A stretch of 64,000 bases of DNA from Entoloma clypeatum (GCA_963565915.1 OY751492.1:992001-1056000), one strand, 5' to 3'; counted from the stretch's first letter, positions 20,460-31,900 are shown. Notes: generated from the letters alone by a model not told the origin. Translations and numbers: made by a program.

Positions 20460-22090
20460 AATGTTCTTTTGCTGGTCAATGAGTCACCATCTCAACAGTT
20501 ATCTAGGGCATGTGTGCAGTGCCAGCAAAGCTGTAGACACAGTTGAAAGTGAAGCTTACCAGTATATTTGTTCTAATACACTGTAGAAAGTCTCTCCCCA
20601 CCACAGAACCATCTGGAGGTTCATTCCCGATTATGTGAGGATATGAATAAAGATATGTGGATACCATGTAGAGGTAGAACATGGTGAAAAAAGCTGAAAT
20701 GTATGTCCTCATCTTTGGCACAGATCATCATTTTATGCCTGCAGTGCAATCCGGGCACCTGTGTATGGCTATTCTCTAGTGTGAGTAGGTCTCAACGCAT
20801 CAATAGTAAATGGTGTGATGTATAGATAGGTGTTAAAAAGTATCAGACAACTTGCACATCAAAAATGTCTATGTATTTATCATCTGGCATTATTATTGCA
20901 TGGTCAATAAATCTATAGATGGTTGTATAGGGTGTATCAGATGTACATCTACTTGATACAAAAAGTTCCAAGAGAATCCATGCCATGTGGAAGACTGGAG
21001 ATAAGACTTTGTCCAAAATATGTCTCAGAATCCCACATGCATAACAATGACAGTGTTGGGAACGAAATCATGTTTTCTACATTTCCCACTTGATGGGCCA
21101 CAAATATGCTTGTTAACTAATGGATAGATGCCTATGAATTCATGAAAAGTATATATACAGTTGGATACTCAAGCTATGTATGATAGAGAATCTGTATTCT
21201 GAAATGAGAGATCAAAACACAGGCAAAATCGTGATGCAACAGTGCATCATGGGTTACTCCAAACACCAAAACCAATGTTTTCCTCCTTTCCCCTTTCCAC
21301 AACCACTTTAGTCTATATGTACTGTTTGTATAGCATTGAAACATTGTATGTAAACCTCCTCAGACCATTCAACTAAAGTTCAAGGACTTGATAAGGTGAA
21401 TATGAGCAAAATAGGTCGAAAATTTGACCAAAATCTTTTATTTCACCTTTGGATTCTCCACATTCAGGGGATCTCAGAACACCTTTACTTTTCAAATTTG
21501 GTTCATTCCTTAGTGACATATGACACTTTTCCTCAAATCTGCATGTTTGATTATTTCTATGATATCTGGACTTCTAAAAATTATACAAAGTGTGTCACAA
21601 GGTGAATACATATGCAGTCATGAGTCCTATTGCTTCAAACTATTATTAAATCATGAGGAAGGCACTGTGCATGCCTGCGCAATGTCTTTGGTGCACTGTT
21701 TACTATTATTTGGTTCAGACCATGGGACCTCTATAACTTGGAATCTGTGGCGAAATTTGATAAAATAAATACATACTTGATGATACAACATGCTCCCCTA
21801 CCTAACTGATATAGTAGAAAAGTTTACTTGTTCCTGTGTAAAGATAATGAGGAGGATGTGCGATATTTTTGGAGATTTGTTTACATGTATTTGACATGTG
21901 TGATGTGTGTGTGTCATGCATCATGCAACATTGAACCCACACATCCACCCATTACTGACTGTGCAATGAGGAGCACACATGCTGAAAAGCTCAGAATATA
22001 TACATGGATTTTCATTCAATCAGTCATGAGCAGCACAAACTGGTCATAAGCATCAAAAACGGTAAAAAACCATTGAATCAGCATGGATTG
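20460..22090 (+). repeat. Middle of the TIR element, including a segment-A repeat copy
   Basis: No coding. From about 21160 to 22000 it is a diverged copy of dispersed repeat A (also at 33540-34080 plus 34993-35290, at 54486-55180, and reversed at 27330-27665). Landmarks are ATGAGCAAAATAGGTCGAAA, ATTTGACCAAAAT and TGATATAGTAGAAAA. Confidence 0.7.
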
Positions 22091-22099
22091 AAGGCTTGC

Positions 22100-22527
22100 T
22101 TTTACTGATGGCCTGTCGCTGGTTTGTCGCTGGTTTTTTGCCAGTTTTTTGCCGTGGTGTCTTTCGCCAGTCAATGATATGCTGATCTGTTGTTAGCATT
22201 GTTATTTTAATTTGCAGTGTTGCCGGCCCTCAAGACTTGGTTTTGCTGGTGGCCCATCCATTCGCCAATGGCCTGTCGCCATGTCGCCGGTTCATCGCCG
22301 GTCCTTCCCCAGTTTTTTGCTGTGGTGTCTTTTGCCAGTGAATTATTTGCTGATCTGTTGTATGTTGTCACTGGCAACATTCTTTCTTTGCCGGTGACAT
22401 TATTATTTCGCCGTTCACCGTGGTAAATTCACTGGTGCTGTAGCGAATTCGCTGCTTCCGTAATTTACCATACACTGTATGTCTTCGCTGGACCGTAAAT
22501 TACAATACAATGTAGGTTGAGTATGTG
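22100..22527 (-). repeat. Inverted subterminal units and right TIR of the large TIR element
   Basis: Two repeat units in reverse orientation (TCGCCAGTCAATGATATGCT, GCCGGCCCTCAAGACTTGGT) followed by the right TIR ending GTAGGTTGAGTATGTG. The match to 11944-12120 extends over at least 170 bp. Confidence 0.85.
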
Positions 22528-22534
22528 CAACTGC

Positions 22535-24358
22535 AGTATATGATATGGACACTGAAGATAGAACTGAAAATGGTCCTTGTCCTTTGTAGTTCATGGTCCA
22601 ACTGGTAAAGAGTTTTCTACCAAAAGCTTGAAAGCTATTAAGGCAATTGCACTTAAACATTTGACAAGTGATGGCAAGATTCTGGCGATTGGACATGAGA
22701 AACAAGCACAATCAATTTACAAGAATCCTCAGTTATTTCCACAAATGATGCCTTGGTTGTTTCTATATGGACTTGGAGGAATTGGAAACTTTGTTCGACA
22801 AGGTTGACTTTCAGATATTGCTCATAAGAAGCATTTATTGATGTATCATGACAAGCAATTTCAAAAGGATTCTCACTTTGCATTAATTGCCTTCAATCAT
22901 GAACAAATCAAAGAAAGTACCACAGCTGAAAAACCAAAGTTTGATGCAGTTTCAAATAGGGTTTTTTGCAGATGGTGAAAGAGTTAAACCAGAAACTGAT
23001 GAGGAGAAATTATGTTTTCAACAACTAAAAGACTTGGATCATGTGGGTGGTCATGTAAAAGGCTCAACAACAAGCAAAAAGTATATGAGCAATGAAATCT
23101 GGTCATTAATATCATTTGCTGGAGCACCTTCTTGGTTCATTACATTTTCACCAGCTGATATCATGCATTCAATATCACTATACTTTGCTGATACTCAAGA
23201 AATATTCTCTCCAATACTTTGAAGTTATGAGGAGCGATATATCTTAATAGCCCACAATCCAGTAGCTGGTGCTCAATTCTTTGACTTTATATGTTGAATG
23301 TTTATCAAACATGTACTTGGTGTTGGTGAAAACCATTCTGAAGCATATGGAAATACAGATGCATATTATGGAACAGTTGAACAGCAGGGTAGATTGACTT
23401 TACATATGCATATGTTGCTTTGGTTAAAAGGTTCATTGACTCCTCAGGAAGTTAGAGAATAAAATCATGGATACTAAGTCAGATTTTCAGCAGAAAATGG
23501 TTGAATATTTGGAAAGTGTACATGTTGGTGAATTTCTTACCGGTACAATGGATGAAATTAAAGCTAAGATCAATATAGATATGACTCAGAATGAAAATTA
23601 CAATGATCCTATTCAGACATTACCTGAATCACTATCTCCAATCTGTAGAGAAGCTTGTAACAACTGTTCAGATTGTGAAAATCTTGAAGGTTGGTGGTCA
23701 TGATTCAAAAGCACTGTAGATGATCTTATACTTTGCTCTAATGTTTATAATTGCTCAAGAAATCAGTCTAATAGTGAAAAGCCATTAATAAACAAGGAAA
23801 ATGTAAAGCTAGATTTCCAAGACAATTGTTTGAGCAAACAGAAGTTGATCCAAAAACTGGAGCACTTAATGTTAAAAAAGGTGAAGCATGGATTAATACT
23901 TAAACACCTGTTGCTACTTTCTTGCTGAGATATAATACTGATGTTACAAGTCTACTTTCTGGCACAGCTATTAAAGTTATTGTCGCATATATCTCAGACT
24001 ATGTTACCAAGCCTGGATTGAAAACTCATACTATATTTGATGTCATTAAAAGTGTATTAAATAGCAGCTCTGAAATGTTAGGTGGTTCACTAAATAAAAC
24101 AGAAAAGGCTAGAAAGATTTTAACTCAGACTGTAAATTACTTAACTGCTAAAATAGAAATAGGTGGTCCCATGGCTTGTTTATATTTGCTGGGAAATCCA
24201 GATCATTATACAAGTCATCAGTTTACTACTGTATATTGGGAAAATTATGTCAGAGAAGTACTAAAGTCTTGGAGATCAGAGGAAGACTTGGAACAAGTTA
24301 TTCCAGAAAAGATTGTCATTCAGAAAGACCAGTCAGGTGATTATATTGGATTTTCATA
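22535..24358 (+). pseudogene. Helitron Rep (HUH endonuclease) domain, decayed
   Basis: This continues the protein broken at 11943. Blocks in order: VVHGPTGKEFSTKSLKAIKA, PQLFPQMMPWLFLYGLGGIG, HKKHLLMYHDKQFQKDSHFA, SKKYMSNEIWSLISFAGAPS, then the HUH motif in QGRLTLHMHMLLW (about 23388-23423), ESVHVGEFLTGT, and the tyrosine region VAYISDYVTKPGLKTH (about 23975-24020), followed by GGPMACLYLLGNPDHYTSHQ. Rep nicks DNA for rolling-circle transposition. At least five frame breaks are visible; one TGA (22805-22807) stands where relatives have Arg, consistent with CGA to TGA. The frame ends GDYIGFS and the helicase domain is not present. Confidence 0.92.
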
Positions 24359-24539
24359 ATAGATCAGCCAGTTGCCCAGTCTGATGTATGAATATAATTG
24401 CATAGGCTGGATATATGGTATATATGAGCCTGGGCAGTTGACCATGGACAGTGGACAGGCTGGATGCATCAGGTGTCTTGGGCAACTATCCAGGATTGAT
24501 GTATGAACATGGCTGTATCAAGTGAGTTGATGGGGAAGT
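24359..24539. other. Spacer between the Helitron relic and the gypsy-2 family fragment
   Basis: About 180 bp with repeated CTGG/CAGG motifs (GGGCAGTTGACCATGGACAG). No gene. Confidence 0.3.
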
Positions 24540-24714
24540 TCAACACACTGTCGCATCAGGCAGATCACGGAGATGGCTCACAGGACAACTAGGACATAGT
24601 CCTACTCCGACTGGAGCTGTTCACCATACAGGCCACTTGAGAGATGGCCACTCAAGATGAGAAGCGCAACATCCTCCAACAGGTCCAACAGGGCATCTGT
24701 GACAGCCTTCTAGA

Positions 24715-25246
24715 TAGTGTTCAAGGGTTTAGTCCAGTCCAGTTTTTTGACCAAAAAATTGATGAACTGGAGACTGGCAGTTCACTTTTTTTTCTCAAAG
24801 TCTGAAAAAACTGGACTGGACTGGTAAAGACTGGTTTAAACCAGTTTAAACTGGTAAAATCCTCAACCATTTATCAACCTACCAAAAGCCTGTTTTTTCA
24901 ATCAAAAACTTGAAAATATACTCAATTTGTTATCAATAACATGTTTCTCAAGCATTCTGGATATAAACTCCTGTAAAAATAATTGAAAACTGTATAAAAG
25001 AATATCTTTGCCTTAGAAGTACAGTTTTTGAATGAATATATGGTCAAAAACTGGAACCAGTTCATATTTTTCAGACCCAAAACTAGAACTGGGGGTGAAC
25101 CAGTCCAGTTTTTTTCCATATTTGGAGAGACTGGAGACTGGTTGAGCTCAAAATCAGTGAGACCTGAACTGCCAGTTCAGGTCTCTCCCAGTCCAGTCCA
25201 GTTCAGGTTCATTTTCCAGTTCATAAGACTGAACCCTCAAACACTA
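24715..25246. mobile_element. hAT MITE (family B), 532 bp, TSD CTTCTAGA
   Basis: The ends are TAGTGTTCAAGGGTTTAGTC and, reversed, TAGTGTTTGAGGGTTCAGTC. It is flanked by a perfect 8-bp duplication CTTCTAGA (24707-24714 and 25247-25254). TAGTG ends plus an 8-bp duplication identify hAT. The interior is full of alternating CCAGT/ACTGG and GACTGG motifs and folds on itself. The intact gypsy-2 copy shows the empty site (CTTCTAGAGGATAG). Confidence 0.92.
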
Positions 25247-26646
25247 CTTCTAGAGGATAGCATAGCAGAGGTAATCAAATCCCTTCTGACAGTCGGAGCT
25301 GCCTCTATCCACAGAGTGGAGTGGCAACAGTCAGAGGGTTTACTGTACTTTTGAGATCACATTTACATGCCCAACAGTCCGCAGCTCCAACACCACAACA
25401 ATCCAGTGGTCGGACACCCAGGACGATGGAAAACTCTAGAGTTGGTATCGTGCACTTATTGGTGGCCCCATATGGCATGCTTAATCAGTCAGTATTGCAA
25501 AACCTGTGACCCATGCCTCCGCACCAAGGTCTGATGCTCTGCACCCTCCGGTAAACTCCATCTGCTCCCAGTTCCATCAGAATGATGGCAGGTAACTAGT
25601 GTTGATTTTATCACCAGAAGCCCATGGGTACAACACTGGCTCAGTCGGAAAATGCAGACACTTCATTCTGACACACTCTGCTCTCTCCATGCTCTGATCT
25701 GCAAAATCCTAGGTTCAACATGTCTGGAAACTCCACAGTCTTCCAGAGGCCATTGTCTCTGTATGCAGACCACAGTTTGTTGCCAAGTTCATGTGGGAAT
25801 TGTACAGGCTGTTAGGTATCAAGGTTGCTGCCTCGACGGCCTACCATCCACAGTCAGACAGACAGACGGAACACATGAACCAGGGATTGGAACAATACCT
25901 CCAACTGTTTGTCAATGAGCGACAGGACAATTGGGATGAATGGCTTCTGATAGTGGAGTTCTTGTACAATAACCATATCCACATGACCATGCACCAAACC
26001 CTCTTCTACATTGACACAGGATGCCTGTGTATGGGCTTTGAGCCCCAATAAAGACCATCAGAGATCGAGGCCATAGAGGATTTCAGCAAGTAGATGAAAT
26101 CCACATTGGAAGAAGCACGAGCAGCTTTGGGAAAGGCCAAAGATGACATGGTGTGATACTAGAACCAGCGTCGGACATCTACTCCGACCTTCCAACTGGG
26201 TGACAAAGTCTTTCTGGATTCCTCTGACCTCAAAACCACCTGACCAACCAAAAAGCTGGCTCATAGATATGTGGGCCCATTTCTGGTGGTCTGACCTGTC
26301 AGAACACATGTGTACAAACTCAAACTCCCTCCTTCCATGTCTCACATTCACCTGTATTCCATGTTGTAAAACTATCGCTGGCTCTGGAAGACCCCTTCCA
26401 ACGAGATGTCTGAATCCCTCCATCTCCAACCGCAGTCAGAGAGGAAATGGAATACAAAGTCAAAACAATTTTGGACAGTCACCTTCAACAAGGCAAGCTG
26501 CAGTTCCTAGTCAAGTGGAAGGGGTACGGCTATAAGGAAAACTCATGGGAGACAGGAGGATGTCCATGCTCCGCGCCTGGTCCAGGAATTTCACCACCGA
26601 CACCTGGGGTCACATGTTGAGATGCCGCACCTTAGAAGGGGGGTAA

Positions 26647-27162
26647 TGTAAGCGCAACCATCTGATTTTCTTGGTCTGATCCCACTCCAACTCCCTCTGA
26701 TACCCTCTGACCCTCCCTCTGACCCTCCGACCGCCACCGTGGTGCATCCATTATTTATATTACTATAATTTATGTTTCCTTTCTTTGTTATGTCTCTTTC
26801 ATCACCTCCAATCTCTAGCCTCTGACAACCTCTGACAGTACTCCGCATCAGAGTGCATGTTGGAGCAATGATTTATACCACCACATGCACACTTCCAATT
26901 TACATATTCCATCCCCATCGCTACTCCCAATCACTTTCATATTTCAACATTCCTCTCTCCATTTCCAATTCTCATTGTCTATATAGCTGCCTAGCTTGCA
27001 CAGGAATCCTCAGAACTTTCTCTTTGGATTTTCCTTGCAAGGTATGCCTCATATTGTACTTTGTAGAGCCTAATTAAACTTTGGATTTCTGTTGCAAGTC
27101 ATCTGACATTGGAGTCGCTTCGGAGCACTTTGGAGTTGTTGGATCATAAGGTTGCCCTTACA
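26647..27162 (+). repeat. 3' LTR of the gypsy-2 family fragment (516 bp)
   Basis: Starts TGTAAGCGCAACC and ends GGTTGCCCTTACA, preceded by a GGGGGGTAA polypurine tract. It is homologous to the gypsy-2 LTRs at 45570-46053 and 51255-51727 (reversed) but CpG-depleted. Confidence 0.88.
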
Positions 27163-27665
27163 GTAATTGTTTGCTCACTCACTCTACATACCCACTTTTT
27201 CACCTCCCAAATAGGCATACTTTCCCACTTCCAAAATAGGCACAACCAGCCAAATTTGATGAAAGGGGGGCATGCGCCCCCCTGCCTCGATCACATGTAG
27301 ACACAGACTTTGAATAAAATCTATGAATATATTTGAACCTTTTCAACATGTGTGCCCTCATTGCAAGGTCAGCAATGGGTGGATGTGTTGTTTTGAGGTT
27401 GGATGATGCGCATCACATGTGCATCAAATGTGTCAAAGACATGTCAACAAATCCCCAAAAACATCGCACATCTGCTTATTATGTCTACACAGGAACAGGT
27501 AAAGGTTTCTACTATATCAGTTAGGTAGGAAGGGAATATATCATAAAGTATGTCTTTATTTTATGAAACTTTGCCACAGAATTTAAGTTATAGAGGTGCT
27601 GTGCTCTGATCAAATAACAGTAAACAATGTGCAAAATGCATTGCACAGGCACACATGGTGCCTTC
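27163..27665 (-). repeat. Spacer and reversed segment-A fragment
   Basis: 27163-27329 is unassigned. From about 27330 to 27665 the sequence is the reverse complement of the 3' part of repeat A (compare 35085-35290 and 21740-21990): CTACTATATCAGTTAGGTAG, ATTTAAGTTATAGAGGTGC. Confidence 0.65.
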
Positions 27666-28160
27666 CTTAGTCCAGTCTCAAAGACCTGAACTGAACCAGA
27701 ACCAGACTGGTAAATACTGGTGAGAGACTGGGCTGCAGTCTCAAAAAAAAAAAAGACTGGTTCAACACCTGTAACAAGAGTTACAGGAAAAGCCCTCAAT
27801 CTCACAGAACAAGGTAAGCTTGATTGAAATCTGGTATTGGCTGTACAATGTCATGTGGGGTAAAAAGGCTTCCTTTACATAAGCAGCTGTGCTCAGCCTA
27901 ATACGGTAACTCCAATGACCAACTGATGACCATGCCAATCCCACTTGTTACATATCCCCCTTCAAGATTGCTGCTGCAATCTTCACTTGACTTCACGTGA
28001 GGAGATTGGAGTGGGAGGTCATGGTAGCCTCCAACAAATTCGGATTTTGAAGGATTGACCGCGAATATTCACAGTCATGGGTATAATCTGGAGTCTTTGG
28101 ACTCCAATATAATAAAAGGATAAATAATAATAATTTAGAATGAGTTGCACCACCTTTGTT
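27666..28160. repeat. GGTCC/ACTGG-rich fragment (family B-like) and flank
   Basis: 27666-27775 has the ACTGG-rich composition of the family-B MITEs and an A-run; no TIR pair is visible. 27780-28160 is unassigned, with tandem GGATAAATAATAATAATTTA near 28110. Confidence 0.45.
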
Positions 28161-28560
28161 GAGCTCTCAAGTCAATCAGGGGTCATTAGACCCCTTCCGA
28201 TTATTGCCAAGGTTCCAACGGAGGTAGGGCGGCTCGTATCAAGTCGAATTTCGACTTGTTGTTGGACGCACACCGAATCATCAAATGTGCGTGGTCACGT
28301 GGTCACGTGAGGTCACAGGACCTCATTGATTTGTTTGACCGTTTATTGCTTGTTGATAAACGAGCTTCTTGGTGATCACCACCACCTTTCGAGGCTCCTC
28401 CATGAGCCTCGTCTCTCATAGCTCGACGCCTACCTGCTTGATGACCGGGGCACGTTCAGTGTCGAGCGGCGTTAGTCGCCCACCATTGTCAAGACTCACA
28501 GGGAGCGCGAATCGGAGAGGGACAGGGGCATTTCTGCCCTCCATTGTCCATGGGGGGGGC
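28161..28560. other. Unassigned region rich in short inverted repeats
   Basis: Contains several local dyads such as TCGAATTTCGA and GTGGTCACGTGGTCACGTGA (about 28290-28310). No protein is recognised. Confidence 0.35.
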
Positions 28561-30780
28561 TGACAGCCGAGGTGAAGGCTCAGACACCCACACACAGGCA
28601 TATGAAGGTGCGTGGCACCTTCACTAGTACCAGAGAACGACACAATGCGTGTCATTTGTTGTTTACTGACACCTTTTTTTGTTTGAGGGACATTCTTGTC
28701 CCTCTAGGTATTATTTTCTATTGTCGGTCGACTGCTACAAGTCGACCCCGTCTCGTTACATATCGACAAGGAGAGCCTGGGCTCGTCCTCTCGTCCCTCA
28801 ATGTCCGCCACGCTGTTCAACTGCCGGTGTTCGTCATTGAATGATGGCTCACAGTAGAGGGGCATATGTTGTCCCTCCTCTCGTCGTTGGTCGACCACTG
28901 TGAGTCGACCCTGTTCTGTTACGCATTGACAAGCGGAGCTTTGGCTCATCCTTGTTGATGTCTTTGACATCCTGCCACACCGTCCCAATGCCAGCATTTG
29001 TTGTCATTAGACGACTCCTGGTCGAGGGACGTACATTGTCCCTCTGTCTTTTCCTCGGTTGACTCCTTCGAGTCGACCTTGTCCGGCTGCGCCTCGAGGA
29101 GGGTGAGCTTTGGCTCGACCTCCCGTCGACTTCGACTTCTGCCGATGCCGTCCAAATGCTGGTGATAGGGCCGCGATGCGTCTAGGCCTAAATCTGCGCA
29201 TTTTGCATCATTTCACACTATCTCTAAGGGATATAGAGAGTCCTAGATGAGCTCTGATTCTGAGGACTTAGTGGCGACGTTAGAGAGACATTTTAAAGCA
29301 TTTAGAGACCATGGCAATGTAGGACATAGCGCTGGTCACCACTATGGGCTTAGCTATGATACTCGAGAGCCATGGGATCGCCTCGTGAGATAGATATGTA
29401 AGACTATCAAGCACCTCTCGAAACGAAGCGCGAAACAAGGAGATTGGTTATATTGGATTTATCGATGACACTAGCACTGTCTACTATACATCGAGGGCTT
29501 GACTGGAGACATTCTTGTGAGAGGCTTGGCAAATGTGCGCCTCGCTTCGCGTCCAAATCGTCCATATGGGGAATAGCCAATGACATCGGATCGAACAGAC
29601 CGAGATCGGGTTTGATACACCACGATCAATGTGCATTACATGGCAGACATATTGATATGGATCGGTTGTTGATCGGTTGCTTACCGAGATGACCCTTAAT
29701 CAAAGCATCTGATACCTCGCAGTAACTCATTGGCATCGCCGCGAGGTGTATCAATAGACCGAGATAGTGGAATAGTGTCCTCACAAGCATGATAGAGGTA
29801 GAATATGGAGAAAAGAACATACCTGTGGCATTGTCAACCACATGGACACATCGTGATGTCTCTAGCGAAGGCTTACTTGACTGGATACCCCTTAGCGAGA
29901 CCACATGCATCCCTTTTCTATATTTATTGCAGCTCATGTATAAAGTCTCATAGTTTTGTCATAGATAGGTTAGGTTAGATTGTGCCCCAGAATTGATAGC
30001 ATTTGTCTTGTGCATCTGTTGTTGTTTGCTAGTATCATTGAAGCCTCGAGATCGTTTGGTTTGCATCGGAAGTCAGTCGTGATTGTGTTTTGTGTGTTCG
30101 AGAACTTGTCAATCGTCAAATTGTGTTATCTATTGGTTGTATTGGTCATTGTCATGTTCGTATTCGGTCGAGATTGTGTCTGCGAAGTCTTGTTGGTTCG
30201 GAAATCACAAACCTCGGTTCATTATCTATTGAGAACTATCTCTAAGTCTTGTTCGAGACTTATCGAGCCATCGCTAAACGAGTTATTCAATTGTTGTTTG
30301 GAAGAGTCGCATCCTGAGTGATCCCACTCATCACCCCGAACTATATTGATTGAGAAGTACGCATCACAAGACTTGTTCGGTCTTTGTTGTTGTGTTTGGT
30401 GTTTGTGTGTGTGATAGAGATATCGCTCGCACTCATCCCCAGACTCACTTCCTTTGTTTCACTGGCGTCTGTCATCAACTGACGACTCTCAGTAGATGGG
30501 CGTACATCGTCCCTCCATTCGTTATCGGTTGATTCTTCTGAATCGACCTCGTCCAGGCACATCTGAAGGTGCATGGTACCTTCTTGTTGGGGAAACAATG
30601 CCATGGGCATCGTTCATCATTATTGATGAGTTTCGTTTGAGGGGTGATGGTCGTCCCTCTAGGCTCTCCGCTCCTCATCGGTCGACTCATTTGAGTTGAC
30701 CCCATGTCTTTGCCTGTCAACAAGGGCGAGCTTCGGCTCGTCCTGTGTCGACTGCTCTGATATCCCCCAATGCCGTCCAT
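28561..30780 (-). repeat. Tandem array of about 160-bp units, degenerate acidic-repeat coding on minus strand
   Basis: Five units are spaced 163, 168, 167 and 153 bp apart once the LTR at 29163-30465 is removed. Each unit has the hairpin-forming GAGGGAC...GTCCCTC (28685, 28857, 29024, 30495, 30639), a GGTCGACT...AGTCGACC dyad (28726, 28889, 29057, 30527, 30680) and, in units 1-3 and 5, a GAGC...GCTC dyad (28773, 28936, 29105, 30728). On the minus strand units 3 and 4 read as related acidic peptides (PDKVDSKESTEEKTEG and LDEVDSEESTDNEW). Other units are out of frame. This is either a degenerate repeat-protein gene or a structured non-coding repeat. Confidence 0.6.
29163..30461. mobile_element. 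Solo LTR of 1.3 kb (family D), TSD CTGG
   Basis: Starts TGATAGGGCCGCGATGC and ends CCTTTGTTTCA. It is flanked by CTGG (29159-29162 and 30462-30465), a 4-bp duplication. Skipping it rejoins two units of the tandem array. The first 190 bp match a second copy starting at 63811 (TCACACTATCTCTAAGGGAT, TCCTAGATGAGCTCTGATTC). There is no long ORF. Confidence 0.8.
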
Positions 30781-31545
30781 AGTGTTGCCGCGACTCGGCT
30801 AGCCAAACCACGGCTCAGAAAGTCAGGACTCCAAAAGCCATGGCTCCAAAAGCCGCGGCTGAGGGTCTTTCTTGGCTTGATTCGGCTCCGAGCCGGACTT
30901 GGACTGGCTGAACGTGGTGTGAGTCGATGAAAAATGCCCCCAAACGGGGGACTTACCATTCTTTTGACTATTTTAAATACTCACTGTTAGTCGGTATATA
31001 TATGTATATATTAGGCCTGGGGACACAAAATCTGGCTATGCTGATGGGACGATGTGAGTGCGTGCCCCGCTGATCTCGCGTGTCCTGCAGTGTTGACCCA
31101 CTGCTCCGCATGCCTCTGGTGCGGTGCCTTGTATGCGCCAAGCCATGCTCGCATGCCCCACCATTCTGTCGTGTTTCGTCAGTGGTTTGCTGTGATGTGA
31201 AGGGCGCGCCGCTTGTCTCACCCGCCATTTCCCATGTATCTTGTCACGTTTCTCGCCATCTCCCGCGTGGGGTGAGCATTTGCTCGTTTGCCTCATTGTT
31301 CCTGTGTCACATGCCATTTGTCATGTGTGTTGTCATGTTTCCCGCCATTCGTCGCCCATGGCTTGCCTGATGGCGCATGTGTTGGCGTCCTGCTTTGCTT
31401 CCCGCATGTCTCAGGCCGTTCTCGCATGTTCCATCAGCGCCGTTCTGAGGCGTTTTGTCAGTGGTGACGTTGCATGGCGGTCAGGGTACTTACCTATCCG
31501 GGCCCCTGTGGGCCTCGTGTGAGCAGAGGGAGGATGGGGAGGGAG
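30781..31545. other. GC-rich unassigned region
   Basis: 30781-30920 contains repeated AAAGCCATGGCTCCAAAAGC motifs, weakly similar to 52740-52870. 31040-31490 is rich in CATGT, GCCAT and CCCGCCAT repeats (CATGTTTCCCGCCATTCGTC). No gene is supported. Confidence 0.35.
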
Positions 31546-31900
31546 AGCCGGTGGTATTGGCACGAGTGGGCACTATTGGGTGCAACTGGATGTGTTGAGC
31601 ATGAGAGGGAGCCGTTGGGCTCGAAGGGAGGGCATTGGGCATGAGAGGACACCGTTGGGTGCGAAAAGGGGCCGTTGGGCGGTAGAGGGGGCCATTGGGC
31701 ATGAGTGGAGGCCATTGGGCTCGAAGGGACGGCATTGGGTGGGAGTGGATGGCATTGGGCATTAGAGGCCACCATTGGGCATGAGAGCGGGCTGTTGGGC
31801 ACAAGTGGGGGCCATTGGGCTCAAAGGGACAGTGTTGGGCACGAGTGGACGGCGTTGGGCAGAGGTGGCAGCCAGATGGAGTGGAGGTGGGGGAAAAGAA
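31546..31900 (+). repeat. 20-bp minisatellite (segment C), copy 1
   Basis: At least twelve 20-bp units of the type GGGCATGAGTGGAGGCCATT in perfect phase from 31638, with more diverged units before. The reverse strand is open in more than one frame (PNA/PTA-rich peptides), a consequence of stop-free units whose length is not a multiple of three. It is followed by GGTGGGGGAAAAGAAAACTG, as in the other C copies. Confidence 0.9.

Larger units (their letters stand above)
11944..22527. mobile_element. Large TIR element (hAT-like, non-autonomous) inserted in the Helitron gene
   Basis: The outer 170-plus bp of both ends are inverted copies of each other. They start CAGGTAGTCAACCTACACTG on the left and CACATACTCAACCTACATTG on the right (minus strand). 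The direct repeat CAACTGC flanks the element (11937-11943 and 22528-22534); keeping one copy restores the Helitron reading frame. The CA...TG ends and 7-bp duplication fit hAT best. Next to the left TIR lie tandem units of about 165 bp (12090-12798, continued at 19888-20455 after copia-A), with two inverted units near the right TIR. About 1.6 kb (20460-22090) separates them. No transposase ORF is present. Without copia-A the element is about 3.5 kb. Confidence 0.8.
24540..27162 (+). mobile_element. 3' half of a chromovirus (gypsy-2 family) with 3' LTR
   Basis: Heavily mutated plus-strand Pol. It starts at the end of RNase H (about 24540, equivalent to 47700 in gypsy-2). It continues through the integrase zinc finger (WWPHMA, CKTCDPCL), the integrase core end (YRLLGIKVAASTAYHPQSDR, QTEHMNQGLEQY) and a chromodomain near 26445-26560 (QGKLQFLVKWKGYGYKENSW), then a G-rich polypurine tract and the LTR. 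An hAT MITE is inserted at 24715-25246. The 5' half and 5' LTR are missing. Compared with gypsy-2, many CG dinucleotides are TG or CA. Confidence 0.85.

Noticed and set aside
11949..22522. 3-bp duplication AGT as the target site of the large TIR element
   Set aside because: AGT flanks a TIR beginning CAACCT on both sides, but the inverted similarity extends outwards. The 7-bp CAACTGC repeat both flanks the longer TIR and restores the Helitron frame.
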